Shown here in pieces: positions 22,788 through 32,106 of a DNA stretch of 38,114 nt; the first letter of the stretch is position 1, and the number at the start of each line of letters is the position of its first letter. A model generated the notes under the pieces. It did not search any database. It worked only from the letters and a program-made list of their open reading frames with translations, and was not told the origin of the DNA. Location of the stretch: NCBI GenBank assembly GCA_030648035.1, contig JAUSII010000025.1:1-38114 (forward strand). Direction: 5' to 3'. The stretch comes from Deltaproteobacteria bacterium (GTDB lineage: Bacteria > UBA10199 > SPLOWO2-01-44-7). Both the position numbers and the translations under genes were made by a program.

Positions 22788-24191
22788 TCAGTTAGCGATC
22801 AGGATCTGGGCTTCTTGCAGAAGGGCGTCGACTTGTTGCAGGGTGGGGGCTTCTGCGTAGGTGCGGAGAAGTGGTTCGGTGCCGGAGGGGCGGATCAGGA
22901 GCCAACTGTCGTCATCCAAAGCAAAATGATAACCGTCGATGAGCGTTGTCTTCTTCACTTTTTTCCCAGCGAGCATAGTCGGTTTAAAATGGGTCAGTTT
23001 CAGTTTGGTCTCTTCCATCTTTTCTTTGGGAAGCGAAAGGTCGATCCGTTTATAGAAACAGGGGCCCACCTCTTTTTGCAGATCGGCGATCAATTCTCCC
23101 AGCAATTTTTTCTTCACCGCCATCAACTCGAGCAACAGCAAAGCACAATAGACGCCGTCACGTTCGCAGATGTGGTGCGGCATGCCGATGCCCCCCGACT
23201 CTTCGCCGCCCATCAGCACGCCGGGTTCCTTCATCGCGGGACTCAAAAATTTGAAGCCGATCGGCGTGACAACCATGGGGAGACCATATTTGTCACAGAG
23301 GCGGTCGATCATCACGGTGGTTGAGATTGATTTCAAAACTTTTCCCTTCATCTGGCGATTTTCAACCAGATGCTGAAGCAGAAGAGAAAAAATCTGGTGC
23401 GAGCTGACAAAGTTTCCTTTTTCATCCACCGCACCGATGCGATCGGCATCGCCGTCGGTGATGGCGCACATTGAATATTTGCCGGTGCGCATTTTTTCCA
23501 TTGCCTCATTCACATACGGCTGGATCGGTTCCGGGTGTAGGCCCCCAAAATCGGGATCGGCCTTGAAATGAATCATCTCCACCTGATCGCCCAGAAGATC
23601 GTTCAAAAAACCGACACCGGCGCCGAAGAGGGGATCGTAGAGAATTTTAAAGTTGGCATTTTTAATACGTTGAAGGTCGATCAGCTGCCCAAAATTCTGG
23701 ATATATTCCGCGTGCGGATCGAAGAGATGAAAGAGGGGATTGTTTTCGAGAGAGGCGGTCTTCGCTTTTTTTTTGTTCTTTTCATTTTCATCGATTTTAT
23801 TTTCAATCGGTTTTAAAAATTCCGCCGAGGCCGCGCCACCGTAACTCTCTTTAAATTTGATGCCGTTCCATTTGGGGGGATTGTGACTGGCCGTCACCAT
23901 GATACCTGCCGCCGCTTTTTTTTCTTTGACCATCCAGGAGACGCACGGCGTGGGACAAAAATCTTTGGAAAACCAGACGGGAATGTGATTGCCCAAAAGA
24001 ATCGTGGCGATCAACTCGGCCGATTCTTTCGATTGATTGCGGCGGTCATAACCGATGATGACCGGCCCGCCACACTCTGGCAACGTGGGGTAAAGATCGG
24101 CAAACGCCTGAATAACCTGCGAAATATTTTCAGGGATAAAATCCTCGCCAATCACCGCGCGCCAGCCATCTGTGCCGAAACGGATTGTCAT
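22788..24191 (-). CDS. Alpha-D-phosphohexomutase (phosphoglucomutase/phosphomannomutase family)
   Basis: Interconverts hexose 1- and 6-phosphates through a phosphoserine. The 467-residue protein has all four domain motifs: TASHNP with catalytic Ser102, metal loop DGDADR (246-251), sugar loop GGEESGG (328-334) and phosphate-binding RPSGTEP (434-440). The GEESGG loop fits PMM/PGM substrates; GlmM would be a possible alternative but that group usually differs around these loops. Not clearly in an operon: it is flanked by repeats downstream and an 83-base spacer upstream. Confidence 0.93.
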   Translation of the reverse strand: MTIRFGTDGWRAVIGEDFIPENISQVIQAFADLYPTLPECGGPVIIGYDRRNQSKESAELIATILLGNHIPVWFSKDFCPTPCVSWMVKEKKAAAGIMVTASHNPPKWNGIKFKESYGGAASAEFLKPIENKIDENEKNKKKAKTASLENNPLFHLFDPHAEYIQNFGQLIDLQRIKNANFKILYDPLFGAGVGFLNDLLGDQVEMIHFKADPDFGGLHPEPIQPYVNEAMEKMRTGKYSMCAITDGDADRIGAVDEKGNFVSSHQIFSLLLQHLVENRQMKGKVLKSISTTVMIDRLCDKYGLPMVVTPIGFKFLSPAMKEPGVLMGGEESGGIGMPHHICERDGVYCALLLLELMAVKKKLLGELIADLQKEVGPCFYKRIDLSLPKEKMEETKLKLTHFKPTMLAGKKVKKTTLIDGYHFALDDDSWLLIRPSGTEPLLRTYAEAPTLQQVDALLQEAQILIAN

Positions 24192-24274
24192 GGGTTAGAC
24201 GAGCTAACATGCCACCGGGTTATTTCAAGGGAAAAATAAAGGAGGATTATCAACCTTCATTGTCAAAACGGCTT

Positions 24275-25861
24275 TCACTTCTTACCAAGTTTGCTGAGAA
24301 ATTTTAGACACGCCCATTTCCACCTTAAAAAGCGCAAAGTCCAAACCAACCGTCGGCCTTTCCAATATTTGATCTGCACCGCAATTTCTTCTTCGATAGC
24401 ATCCGCCCAATAATCAGGAGGATTGGAGCGAATGGAAATATCCGATGTGTCCAGCCGTACACCGCTGGTCATGAACGTCTCCCATGTATTTTTCAAATGA
24501 TCTGGAATATCTCCCGCGAGCTTCACTTCTATCTCTCCCTGGGCATTTTTCTCAAAGAGAACCCCTTCTTTTTCTGACCCCAAAGCGATCATGACATGAT
24601 CCACCTTCCCTTCCATAAAACGGACCACTTGCTCTGGCCGCCGCCAACGCCAATTTTTAACAATGTCGATCGAATCGTGATATATCATCGGGTCATCGTG
24701 TCCGTTGGGGTCATTAAGAAAGCGGTCAAAAAATTCCTTCAAAAAATGTCGTACCGCCCGCCAGTCTTTAGCTTCCAAAGCCTGACGAAATCGTATTTTA
24801 AAATTAACGAGAGGATCACCCCCCTTGATCTGATTGTCCTTGGCCGGCACATACAACGCATCCAAAATGGAGGACAAAATTGCCACACCCTGTTTGGGAG
24901 AGAGTTGCATCGCAGACAAATTTGGAGTCTCTTTTAAAAATCGCAAATAGTCCTGATAAGAAAACCAGCAATGGATGTCGGCTAGCGTTGTATCGAGAGC
25001 GACCTCTAATCCCCTTTCAGCATAAACCATCATCTTTGCCGCCTTCTCCCTGGCCTTTCTGACAGAGCCGTGACTGACAGCTTCCACACCCACACCGGAA
25101 GAAAAAAGCTTCTTAAGCTGCTTAGGCCCAGGTCTCGGCATCGGATCGATCGACACACCGGCATCCATTAAAAGATCGAGAAATGTGACCCGAACTCCCA
25201 AATCTTCAGCATGGGCTTCCAAACCAAAAGCGCGCCAAAAAGCCATAAAGCTTCTCTGAAATTCTTCATTGTCGCGATTATAATCGAAAATGGAAGGTGC
25301 CACGACAGCGGTCTCCCGACCTGTCCGTTTCTCTCTTTTGGCCGCCACTTTCAATAGAAGCTGGTCGTCATGTTCCAATGTTTCATAGAGAAGCAAAAGA
25401 CGAATCCAGATTTGAAGGTTCACCTTTTCCGGTTCAAAGAGAGTGATTAGAGCCTCATCATGTAGCGAAGAGGTTCCCTCTTTCAGGCGCGCAGCCAATG
25501 CGGGAGGAAAAGCTCTAACCCAGACAAGAGCCTCTTCGATTGTTGTTATTTCTAAAATCAAGGGAAGAGTGGTTTTAAGAAAGTCCGTTTCACCGGCAGC
25601 AGAAGAAGAGACCTCTTCAGAAGAGGCGGCCTTTATGGAGGGTCTGATATCGGCAAGACCGGCAAAAGCAAACCTTCTTCCTCTTTTACCCCGTTCCAAA
25701 AAAACCAGGGCAGACGGATCGACCGGGACAAAAACATCCGGGGTAGAATCGGCGGAAGGGTTGAACGCGGGTAAATCCGAAAACGATTGAAAAGCCTCGG
25801 ACAAAACCGGTTGTGCGGCAAAATAATGGGCCCCCAGGGCCATATCGGACAACGGTGTCAT
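24275..25861 (-). CDS. 528-residue orphan protein under a sigma-28-like promoter
   Basis: I do not recognise this protein. It starts MTPLSDMALGAHYFAAQP, with no signal peptide, has a Ser/Glu-rich low-complexity stretch (about 80-92, ASSEEVSSSAAGE), then mostly helical sequence with HDDQLLLKVAAKREKR, SIFDYNRDNEEFQRSFMAFW, FKIRFRQALEAKDWRAVRHFLKEFF, and a basic C-terminus rich in Trp (YWKGRRLVWTLRFLRWKWACLKFL). The ATG at 25861 follows the promoter -10 by ten bases; an in-frame start at 25888 would fall upstream of the likely transcript start. Soluble and cytoplasmic or exported by a non-Sec route. Nearby orphans of similar character share the promoter type. Confidence 0.65.
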   Translation of the reverse strand: MTPLSDMALGAHYFAAQPVLSEAFQSFSDLPAFNPSADSTPDVFVPVDPSALVFLERGKRGRRFAFAGLADIRPSIKAASSEEVSSSAAGETDFLKTTLPLILEITTIEEALVWVRAFPPALAARLKEGTSSLHDEALITLFEPEKVNLQIWIRLLLLYETLEHDDQLLLKVAAKREKRTGRETAVVAPSIFDYNRDNEEFQRSFMAFWRAFGLEAHAEDLGVRVTFLDLLMDAGVSIDPMPRPGPKQLKKLFSSGVGVEAVSHGSVRKAREKAAKMMVYAERGLEVALDTTLADIHCWFSYQDYLRFLKETPNLSAMQLSPKQGVAILSSILDALYVPAKDNQIKGGDPLVNFKIRFRQALEAKDWRAVRHFLKEFFDRFLNDPNGHDDPMIYHDSIDIVKNWRWRRPEQVVRFMEGKVDHVMIALGSEKEGVLFEKNAQGEIEVKLAGDIPDHLKNTWETFMTSGVRLDTSDISIRSNPPDYWADAIEEEIAVQIKYWKGRRLVWTLRFLRWKWACLKFLSKLGKK

Positions 25862-25871
25862 GACTTCTCTT

Positions 25872-25899
25872 CTATCGGCATATCTCAAAAATAGTTGCT
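25872..25899 (-). promoter_or_regulatory. Sigma-28-like promoter of the 528-residue orphan
   Basis: Minus strand: AGCAACTATTT (25899-25889), nine bases, GCCGATAG (25879-25872). Ten bases to the ATG at 25861. The most divergent upstream half together with a one-base change in the -10, but spacing is exact. Confidence 0.65.
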
Positions 25900-25918
25900 T
25901 GTTTTTTTTAACTCTTTT

Positions 25919-26773
25919 TCAAACCAACTGACACGCCAATCGAATCGCGCACTTTAAATTGTGCGGGTCGGCCTCTCCTGTGCCGGCGATGTCTTCGGCG
26001 GTGCCGTGGTCGACCGAGACGCGAAGGAATGGAAGGCCGAGAGAAATCTGGACGGTGTCTTTGAACGCGAGCGTCTTGATGGGAATGAGACCCTGATCGT
26101 GATACATCGCAATCACGCCGTCCCATTTATCCAGAGTCATCTGCCAGAAAAGCGTGTCGGGAGACAAAGGACCGTCGATCATGATCCCCTCTCTGCGCGC
26201 TTGTGCGATCGCGGGGGCAATAATGCGAATTTCTTCTTCACCCAGCATACCCCCCTCGCCTGCGTGCGGGTTCAGGCCCGCCACCGCCAGTCGTGGCTCC
26301 AGAATACGAAAATGTTTTTGCAAACCCTGATGCGTCAGACGAATCGTCTGCAGAATATCCATCGCATTCAATCTTATGGGAACTTCTGCCAGAGGAAGAT
26401 GCCGGGTCACCAGAGAAATGCGCCAGTTTTTTGCCACAAACATCATGCAGACTTTGGAGGCCGTCTTCTCGGCAAAAAATTCGGTGTGACCTGTGAATTT
26501 TTTATCAACCAGGCGCAATCTTTTTTTATTCACCGGTGCGGTGACAATGGCCTGAATGTTTCCAGACAGCGCCGCATCGGTGGCGCGCGTCAAAGAATCG
26601 AGAGCCGTTTCTGCCGCCATTTGATCACTGATTTTTGGATTAAAAACGGTGGGACCAAAAACTTCAAACTCTGCCAACTTCACAATTTCCGGATCGGCAA
26701 GGGCCTCTGCCACAATCTCCGGACCCACCCCTTTGGGATCGCCTGTTGTGATGCCTATCCGGGGTCTTTGCAT
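25919..26773 (-). CDS. pdxA: 4-hydroxythreonine-4-phosphate dehydrogenase PdxA
   Basis: Oxidises 4-phosphohydroxy-L-threonine in DXP-dependent pyridoxal phosphate synthesis. The 284-residue protein has RIGITTGDPKGVGPEI (5-20), APVNK, GHTEFF (His96), NPHAGEGG (168-175), MYHDQGLIPIK (His225) and VDHGTA (His256), which supply the substrate and metal ligands. It is shorter than the E. coli enzyme (about 329) but begins at the family start and no key motif is missing. Follows the SurA-like gene by five bases as the last member of the mfd operon. Confidence 0.96.
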   Translation of the reverse strand: MQRPRIGITTGDPKGVGPEIVAEALADPEIVKLAEFEVFGPTVFNPKISDQMAAETALDSLTRATDAALSGNIQAIVTAPVNKKRLRLVDKKFTGHTEFFAEKTASKVCMMFVAKNWRISLVTRHLPLAEVPIRLNAMDILQTIRLTHQGLQKHFRILEPRLAVAGLNPHAGEGGMLGEEEIRIIAPAIAQARREGIMIDGPLSPDTLFWQMTLDKWDGVIAMYHDQGLIPIKTLAFKDTVQISLGLPFLRVSVDHGTAEDIAGTGEADPHNLKCAIRLACQLV

Positions 26774-26778
26774 ATTTT

Positions 26779-27735
26779 TTATTCCAGAATTTCAACGTAG
26801 GCTTTGCGGCGGAGCTTCATCATATAATTATTAATCTCCTGATCCATCCGCTCGTTGTAGAGATTTTGTCTCAACCCTTCATCGCTCTTGCTCTCTTCGG
26901 GTTGGAGATTGGCAGAGGCCGACTTGTCGATCACCTTGATGATATAAATCCCCTGCGGCGCAATAATCGGATCACTGATCATCCCCGTTCCCATTTTGCG
27001 AACGGCGGCGGCAACGGGTGCCGGCAACTCCGACAACGATTTGGTCCCCAAGTCGCCCCCCTCTTTGGCCTCCGGTCCTTTGGAATTATCCCGGGCCAAT
27101 TTGGCAAAGTCCCCTTTCTGTCTCGCCTTGTCTGAGATTTTGCGCCCTTTGCGAACCACATCTTTGACATCTTTGGTGGAGGCGTCGGGATCAAGCGGAA
27201 AAAAAATGACGGCAAGATGAACAGTGGCATCCGGATTATCCGGAATCACTTGTCCCGATTTGAAACTCTGCACCTCTTCATCGCTCACATGTGCAGTGAT
27301 GTGCTGTTGCATAAACTTGGTCTGCCGAATCTGGTCTTTGAGTTGTTCCTTGTAAGATTCAAAAGGAATGCCTTTGCCTGCCAGTTCAGCGCGCAGGATT
27401 TCGATATTGATTCCATTTTTCTGGAGCACATTGGCAATCGCCCGCGCCAGGTCGTCATCACTCACCTCTATATTGGCCTTGATAATCTCCTGTTGCAAAA
27501 GCTTCTGGTTGATCATGTCACTTAAGACCTGCGAACGAATTGTCTTTTGGGTCAGCTCCGGATTGGTGGAGCGTTTGATCTCGGATTGTTTCATGGCCAT
27601 GGCCCTCTCGAGAGCCAACTCGGTGATCGCATCATTATTAACAACCGCCACCACACGGTCCACAATCTTGGCATGCAGGGGAAAAGATCCCAGCATGAAA
27701 ACAACAAACAATCCCAGTGCATTTTTATTTTTCAT
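26779..27735 (-). CDS. SurA-like periplasmic peptidyl-prolyl isomerase/chaperone
   Basis: A 318-residue protein with a signal peptide (about 1-22, FPLHA-KIVDRV). IVDRVVAVVNNDAITELAL opens the SurA N-terminal chaperone domain, with DMINQKLLQQE and the SDDDLARAI helix. One parvulin (PpiC) domain follows at about 172-272, with VIFFPLDPD, GGDLGTKSLSELP and GIYIIKVID. E. coli SurA has two parvulin domains; this has one, as in many deltaproteobacterial SurA proteins. It helps outer-membrane proteins fold. Overlaps the upstream PpiC lipoprotein gene by 11 bases. Confidence 0.9.
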   Translation of the reverse strand: MKNKNALGLFVVFMLGSFPLHAKIVDRVVAVVNNDAITELALERAMAMKQSEIKRSTNPELTQKTIRSQVLSDMINQKLLQQEIIKANIEVSDDDLARAIANVLQKNGINIEILRAELAGKGIPFESYKEQLKDQIRQTKFMQQHITAHVSDEEVQSFKSGQVIPDNPDATVHLAVIFFPLDPDASTKDVKDVVRKGRKISDKARQKGDFAKLARDNSKGPEAKEGGDLGTKSLSELPAPVAAAVRKMGTGMISDPIIAPQGIYIIKVIDKSASANLQPEESKSDEGLRQNLYNERMDQEINNYMMKLRRKAYVEILE

Positions 27736-28651
27736 CCAATAGCTCCGTCTTTACTTCTATTTTTGCTCCGGCCCGCAAAGCCTCATACCACTTCTGAAAG
27801 GCCTCTCTCCCATTTATCTCCAGAAACTTTTTACGAATCGACTCTCTTACCTCATCCAGGGGGAGCTGTCCAGCCCCCCTCGTCTCCAACACTTCGAAAA
27901 GGTGATATCCATAGGGACTCTTGATCACAGCGCTCAATTCGCCAGGTTTCAGCCGAAAACAGACTCGCTCAAAGTCTCCAGGCATAACCCCCCTTTCAAA
28001 CCATCCCAAATTCCCTCCCTGCATTCGATCAGGACTCAAGGAATATTTTTTGGCCACTTCTTCAAAGGAAGTTCCATCCACAAGCATCTTTCTCAAAGCC
28101 TCCGCCTTCTCACGAGAATCGGTCGCAATCTGCCGGGCTCTGACCTGCTCGCCATGTTTGAATTCTGAAAGATGGCTCTCATAATATTTTTGAATTTCCT
28201 CATCGGTCAGCGAAAGCTGTTCGGCGATAACAACGTCGATCAATCTTTTGATTCGAAGTTCTTTTTTTCTCTGTTCCCGAAAATCCTTGGAGGTCATAAC
28301 CTTCAACTCCAGCATTTTTTCGAAATCTTCCTCCCTTGAATAATAGCCCTTGAATTGCGCGACACTCTTGTCAACTTCCGATGAGGAAACCTCTATGCCA
28401 CGCCTGTTGGCCTCTTGCAGAAGGAGCTGGTCTTTGAGCAGGCTCTCCACTGCGGAGGTTTTCAACTGTTTGAGCCTCTCCGCACTCAAGCCAAGCTCAC
28501 TGCCAAACTTCCAGCGCGTTGCATCCATCGACTTTTGAAAATCCTCGAGCGTGATTTTTTCTCCGTTCACCGTGGCCAACACCGGAGAATGGGGTTTGGG
28601 GGTGCAGGCCGCTCCAATCAAAAGCACCGTCAAACAAAAAAACTTTTTCAT
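27725..28651 (-). CDS. PpiC-type peptidyl-prolyl isomerase lipoprotein
   Basis: A 308-residue protein beginning MKKFFCLTVLLIGAAC, a lipoprotein signal with Cys16. The SurA/PrsA-like N-terminal helices contain VLATVNGEKITLEDFQ and LLKDQLLLQEA, and the parvulin domain (about 170-270) has SLSPDRMQGGNLGWFERGVMPG (in pieces) and SPYGYHLFEVLE. It likely assists folding of exported proteins from the inner or outer membrane. Starts with an ATGA overlap after mfd and overlaps the SurA-like gene, so all three are coupled. Confidence 0.92.
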   Translation of the reverse strand: MKKFFCLTVLLIGAACTPKPHSPVLATVNGEKITLEDFQKSMDATRWKFGSELGLSAERLKQLKTSAVESLLKDQLLLQEANRRGIEVSSSEVDKSVAQFKGYYSREEDFEKMLELKVMTSKDFREQRKKELRIKRLIDVVIAEQLSLTDEEIQKYYESHLSEFKHGEQVRARQIATDSREKAEALRKMLVDGTSFEEVAKKYSLSPDRMQGGNLGWFERGVMPGDFERVCFRLKPGELSAVIKSPYGYHLFEVLETRGAGQLPLDEVRESIRKKFLEINGREAFQKWYEALRAGAKIEVKTELLDEK

Positions 28652-31600
28652 GATTTCACGTCCATAGTCTTCTTTGACAGTTCGCTCAACTCCTTTTTCA
28701 CCCCTTCCAGAATCTGCATGGGCGTCTTCAAGCCGGTGACTTTTATAAAAAAAGCGCCGGAGGGTTTGATCTGATAAATTTTGGGATGTTTTTGCGCCAG
28801 ACGAAATAAAATTTCGGGAGAGACCGGCGTGGAAGCATCAAACGAAAAAACAAAACGTTCTCCGTCAAATTGCAATGATTTGATGCGGAGATTGACGGCC
28901 ATCTGTTTGATCTCGATGATCTCCAGCAACTGAAGCGTCGGCTCCGGGACGGGACCGAAGCGGTCGGTCAATTCCAAAACGAAGGCCTCTTTTTCTTCCG
29001 GCTTAGAAATGTGCGACATCCTTTTGTAGAGTTCCATCCTCAATGCCGGATCGGCGACATAATCCTCCGGAATAAATGCGGGGACCTTCAGATGCATTTC
29101 CGGATCGAGATCTTCCTCCAGTTTTTCTCCCCGGAGACGCCGAATCGTCTGCGAAAGAAGTTTGGTATAGAGTTCGTAACCGACCTCTTCGATAAACCCG
29201 GCCTGCGACGTTCCCAACAGATTTCCGGCGCCACGGATTTCCAGATCGTGCGAGGCAATTTTAAAACCAGCCCCCAATTCGGTGTAGCGGGTCAGCACAT
29301 GCAGGCGCTGTCTCGCCTCTCCGGCCAGAACCTCTTCATCGGGAACGAGCAGATAACAGAAGGCCTGCCTGTCCGAGCGACCCACCCGCCCGCGCAACTG
29401 ATAGAGCTGGGCCAGACCAAACATATCGGCCCGGTTGATGATCATCGTATTGGCGGTGGGAACGTCGATGCCCGATTCAATGATGGTGGTGCACAAAAGA
29501 ATCTGCGTTTTCTGATGGAGAAAATCGATCATCACCTGTTCCAGTTTTTCTTCATCCATCTGACCGTGACCCACTGCGATGCTGACGCCGGGAAAAAGAT
29601 CGGCCAGGCGTTTTCGCATCGACTCGATGGTCGCCACACGATTGTGGACAAAAAAGATCTGCCCCCCGCGCGCGAGTTCCTGTTCCACCGCGTGGCGCAC
29701 CACCGCATCGTCCCATTTGGCGATGAACGTGCGAATGGAGAGGCGGTCGACCGGCGGCGTGTGAATGAGACTCAAATCGCGCAGGCCGATCAGCGACATA
29801 TGCAATGTTCTGGGAATCGGCGTTGCCGACAAGGTCAGCACATCGACTGTCGGTCTTATCTTTTTTATTTTTTCTTTATGCTTCACGCCGAAGCGGTGTT
29901 CTTCATCAATAATCAAAAGCCCCAGCTGTTTGAATTTGCAGTCTTTGGCCAAAATGCGATGGGTGGCAATCACGATATCCAATTTGCCTGTCTCCAATTT
30001 TTCCAGAATTTCTTTTTGCTCGGAGCGCGAGCGAAAACGGGAGAGCATGTCGACCGAGACACCCAGTTTTGAAAAACGTTCCTGAAACGTTTCAAAATGT
30101 TGAAGCGCCAACACGGTCGTGGGAACGAGCACCCCCACCTGCTTCCCCGCCGACACCGCTTTAAACGCGGCGCGCAGGGCGACTTCCGTTTTGCCATAGC
30201 CGACATCGCCGCAAATGAGACGATCCATCGGTTTCGACTCCTGCATGTCGCGCAAAACATCGTCGATGGCTTGCGCCTGGTCGGGAGTTTCATCATAGGG
30301 AAAGTGCGAGGCAAATTCTTCATCGGAACTATCTGGAGCCGGAAAAGCAACACCGGCGTTGAGTTCTCTCTGGGCATGAATTTTCAAAAGTTCCTGTGCA
30401 ATTTTATAAACATATTCTCCCGCCCTCTTTTTTATTTTCTGCCAGCGCACTCCGCCCAACTGATCGAGCATGGGGGGTTTGAACTCCGCGCCAATGTAGC
30501 GCTGGATGGCGGTCATCCGGTAGACCGGCAGATAGAGTTTGTCGTCGCTCAAAAATTCGAGCTTGAGATAATCACCGTCGATGCCGTGAGTCTTCATGTG
30601 CGTCAACCCGGCGTAACGACAGATGCCATGCTCTTCGTGCACCAGATAGTCACCGGTTTTGAGTTCGGCAAAAGAGGGGATGGGAAGGCCCGCCTTGGCC
30701 TGACGGGTGCGGCGCATCATCTTGTGACCAAAATTTTCCTCCTCCGTCAGCACGATCAAATTCTCCGCCGGCCAGCCGAAACCCTGCGACAAGAATCCAA
30801 GCTCGATTGGAAACGGGGGAAGTGACTTGGATTTGAGAAGGTCTTTCAAACGCTCGGCCTGAATGGGGGTGTGACAGACACACCGGATGCGAACATTGTC
30901 GGCGTAGCCCTCTTTGAGATTTTCGCGATTCCATTTGGCTTTGAGCGCGACAGAAGAATCGATTTTCAATTCCATCCCTTCAGTCAGAAGTGGATTGATA
31001 AAAATGGAAGACCGCTTCATCCCCTCCTCTTCCAGCTTTGCATAAGAGTGAAGCAACATGTCGGGATGAATCAGACGCTCCAGAGAACCGGTGCTTTGAT
31101 AGAGATCCAAAATCTCTTTTTTTGTTTTGAAAAAAATTTCCTTGAGCTCTTCCGGATCGGGAAGAAAAACAATTGTCTCTTTTTGAAGATAATCAAACAG
31201 CGTCGCAGGGGTCTCATAAAAAGCGGGGAGAAACGTGTCGATGCCGGTAAAACTCTCCTTCGCCTCTATTTTATCCACCGCCTCTTTGCGCAGTGTCGCC
31301 GGCAACTCCAAATCATCCGCAAATTTTTTAAGACGACGCGCCGCCTGCGAAGAAAACTCTTCAGCAAACAAAATTTCCGACGCAGGAATCAGAATGACCT
31401 GCTCTTTCGATGTCCGATGTCCGATGTCCGCTGAACGAACCGTAGTTTGAGTCGCCGCATCAAACCACCGGATCTCGGCCAGACAATCCCCCTCAAATTC
31501 CAGTCGGCACGGGTTTTCCATCTGCGGCGAAAAAATATCGACCAACCCCCCGCGCACCGCAAACTCTCCGGGCGATTCGACCACCACCTCCCGATGATAA

Positions 31601-32064
31601 CCGTTGTCGATCAGCCACGACAAAAGTGTTTCGCGGCGAATCTCTTCATAAAGACAAAGGGTCCAGCGCTGTTTTTTTAAAACCTGCGGCGGAATAACTT
31701 TGCGAAAAAAGGCGGGCCACGGCGCAATCAAAACAGAAGGCTCTTCTTCCAAAAGACGCGAGAGTGTCGCAATTCTCTCCGCCGCAATATCAGAGCCGGT
31801 GACAATGCCGGTGTAGGGAAGCACATCGTGCGGCGGAAACCAGATTATTTTGTGCGCGCTTTCGGGCCCCAGAAAAAATTCGAGATTTTGTTTGAGTGTG
31901 AGACCCGACTTGAGATCGGGAGTAACGCGAAGAAAACTCTGCTTCGGCCGGGTTCGGATCAGCTCGGAGAGAAGATAAGCCTCCGACGCACAGTCCAATC
32001 CCTTCACCCCCTTCGGAAACGGGGGCGTCAAAAGCAAAGGGCCCAATGTTTTATCGACAAACAT
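28648..32064 (-). CDS. mfd: Transcription-repair coupling factor Mfd
   Basis: Removes RNA polymerase stalled at lesions and recruits UvrA. The 1138-residue protein has the UvrB-like N-terminal module (PHDVLPYTG, FAVRGGLVDIFSP), the RNA-polymerase-interacting domain (LKTGDYLVHEEHGICRYAGL, about 465-485), Walker A GDVGYGKTE (about 617), DEEHRFG, LSATPIPRTL, GRVGRSD (about 893), and the TRG and C-terminal regulatory parts (LELTDRFGPVPE). Residues 211-220 (SADIGHRTSK) are encoded by the heptanucleotide repeat and enlarge a loop before VILIPASE. A promoter ends seven bases before the ATG and no Shine-Dalgarno exists. First gene of mfd-ppiC-surA-like-pdxA; its partner gene uvrA is in the same window. 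Confidence 0.96.
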   Translation of the reverse strand: MFVDKTLGPLLLTPPFPKGVKGLDCASEAYLLSELIRTRPKQSFLRVTPDLKSGLTLKQNLEFFLGPESAHKIIWFPPHDVLPYTGIVTGSDIAAERIATLSRLLEEEPSVLIAPWPAFFRKVIPPQVLKKQRWTLCLYEEIRRETLLSWLIDNGYHREVVVESPGEFAVRGGLVDIFSPQMENPCRLEFEGDCLAEIRWFDAATQTTVRSADIGHRTSKEQVILIPASEILFAEEFSSQAARRLKKFADDLELPATLRKEAVDKIEAKESFTGIDTFLPAFYETPATLFDYLQKETIVFLPDPEELKEIFFKTKKEILDLYQSTGSLERLIHPDMLLHSYAKLEEEGMKRSSIFINPLLTEGMELKIDSSVALKAKWNRENLKEGYADNVRIRCVCHTPIQAERLKDLLKSKSLPPFPIELGFLSQGFGWPAENLIVLTEEENFGHKMMRRTRQAKAGLPIPSFAELKTGDYLVHEEHGICRYAGLTHMKTHGIDGDYLKLEFLSDDKLYLPVYRMTAIQRYIGAEFKPPMLDQLGGVRWQKIKKRAGEYVYKIAQELLKIHAQRELNAGVAFPAPDSSDEEFASHFPYDETPDQAQAIDDVLRDMQESKPMDRLICGDVGYGKTEVALRAAFKAVSAGKQVGVLVPTTVLALQHFETFQERFSKLGVSVDMLSRFRSRSEQKEILEKLETGKLDIVIATHRILAKDCKFKQLGLLIIDEEHRFGVKHKEKIKKIRPTVDVLTLSATPIPRTLHMSLIGLRDLSLIHTPPVDRLSIRTFIAKWDDAVVRHAVEQELARGGQIFFVHNRVATIESMRKRLADLFPGVSIAVGHGQMDEEKLEQVMIDFLHQKTQILLCTTIIESGIDVPTANTMIINRADMFGLAQLYQLRGRVGRSDRQAFCYLLVPDEEVLAGEARQRLHVLTRYTELGAGFKIASHDLEIRGAGNLLGTSQAGFIEEVGYELYTKLLSQTIRRLRGEKLEEDLDPEMHLKVPAFIPEDYVADPALRMELYKRMSHISKPEEKEAFVLELTDRFGPVPEPTLQLLEIIEIKQMAVNLRIKSLQFDGERFVFSFDASTPVSPEILFRLAQKHPKIYQIKPSGAFFIKVTGLKTPMQILEGVKKELSELSKKTMDVKS
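31410..31430. repeat. Heptanucleotide tandem repeat (ATGTCCG)3 inside mfd
   Basis: Three perfect copies of ATGTCCG on the plus strand; the coding (minus) strand reads CGGACAT, opposite in orientation to the thiE array. It encodes DIGHRTS within an insertion in the UvrB-like module and keeps the frame because 21 bases are seven codons. Confidence 0.96.
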
Positions 32065-32071
32065 CGGGCCC

Positions 32072-32100
32072 TTAGTAAAAGTTTAAACAGCAATTGTCAA
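32072..32100 (-). promoter_or_regulatory. Promoter of the mfd operon, leaderless
   Basis: Minus strand: TTGACA (32100-32095, perfect), 17-base spacer, TACTAA (32077-32072, 3/6). The -10 ends seven bases before the ATG. The -10 is weak but the spacing agrees with the other leaderless starts in the window. Confidence 0.55.
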
Positions 32101-32106
32101 AGAGAG

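Noticed and set aside
29011-30072. Long plus-strand open frame opposite mfd
   Set aside because: Shadow of the strongly conserved mfd frame; no recognisable domain or start signals.
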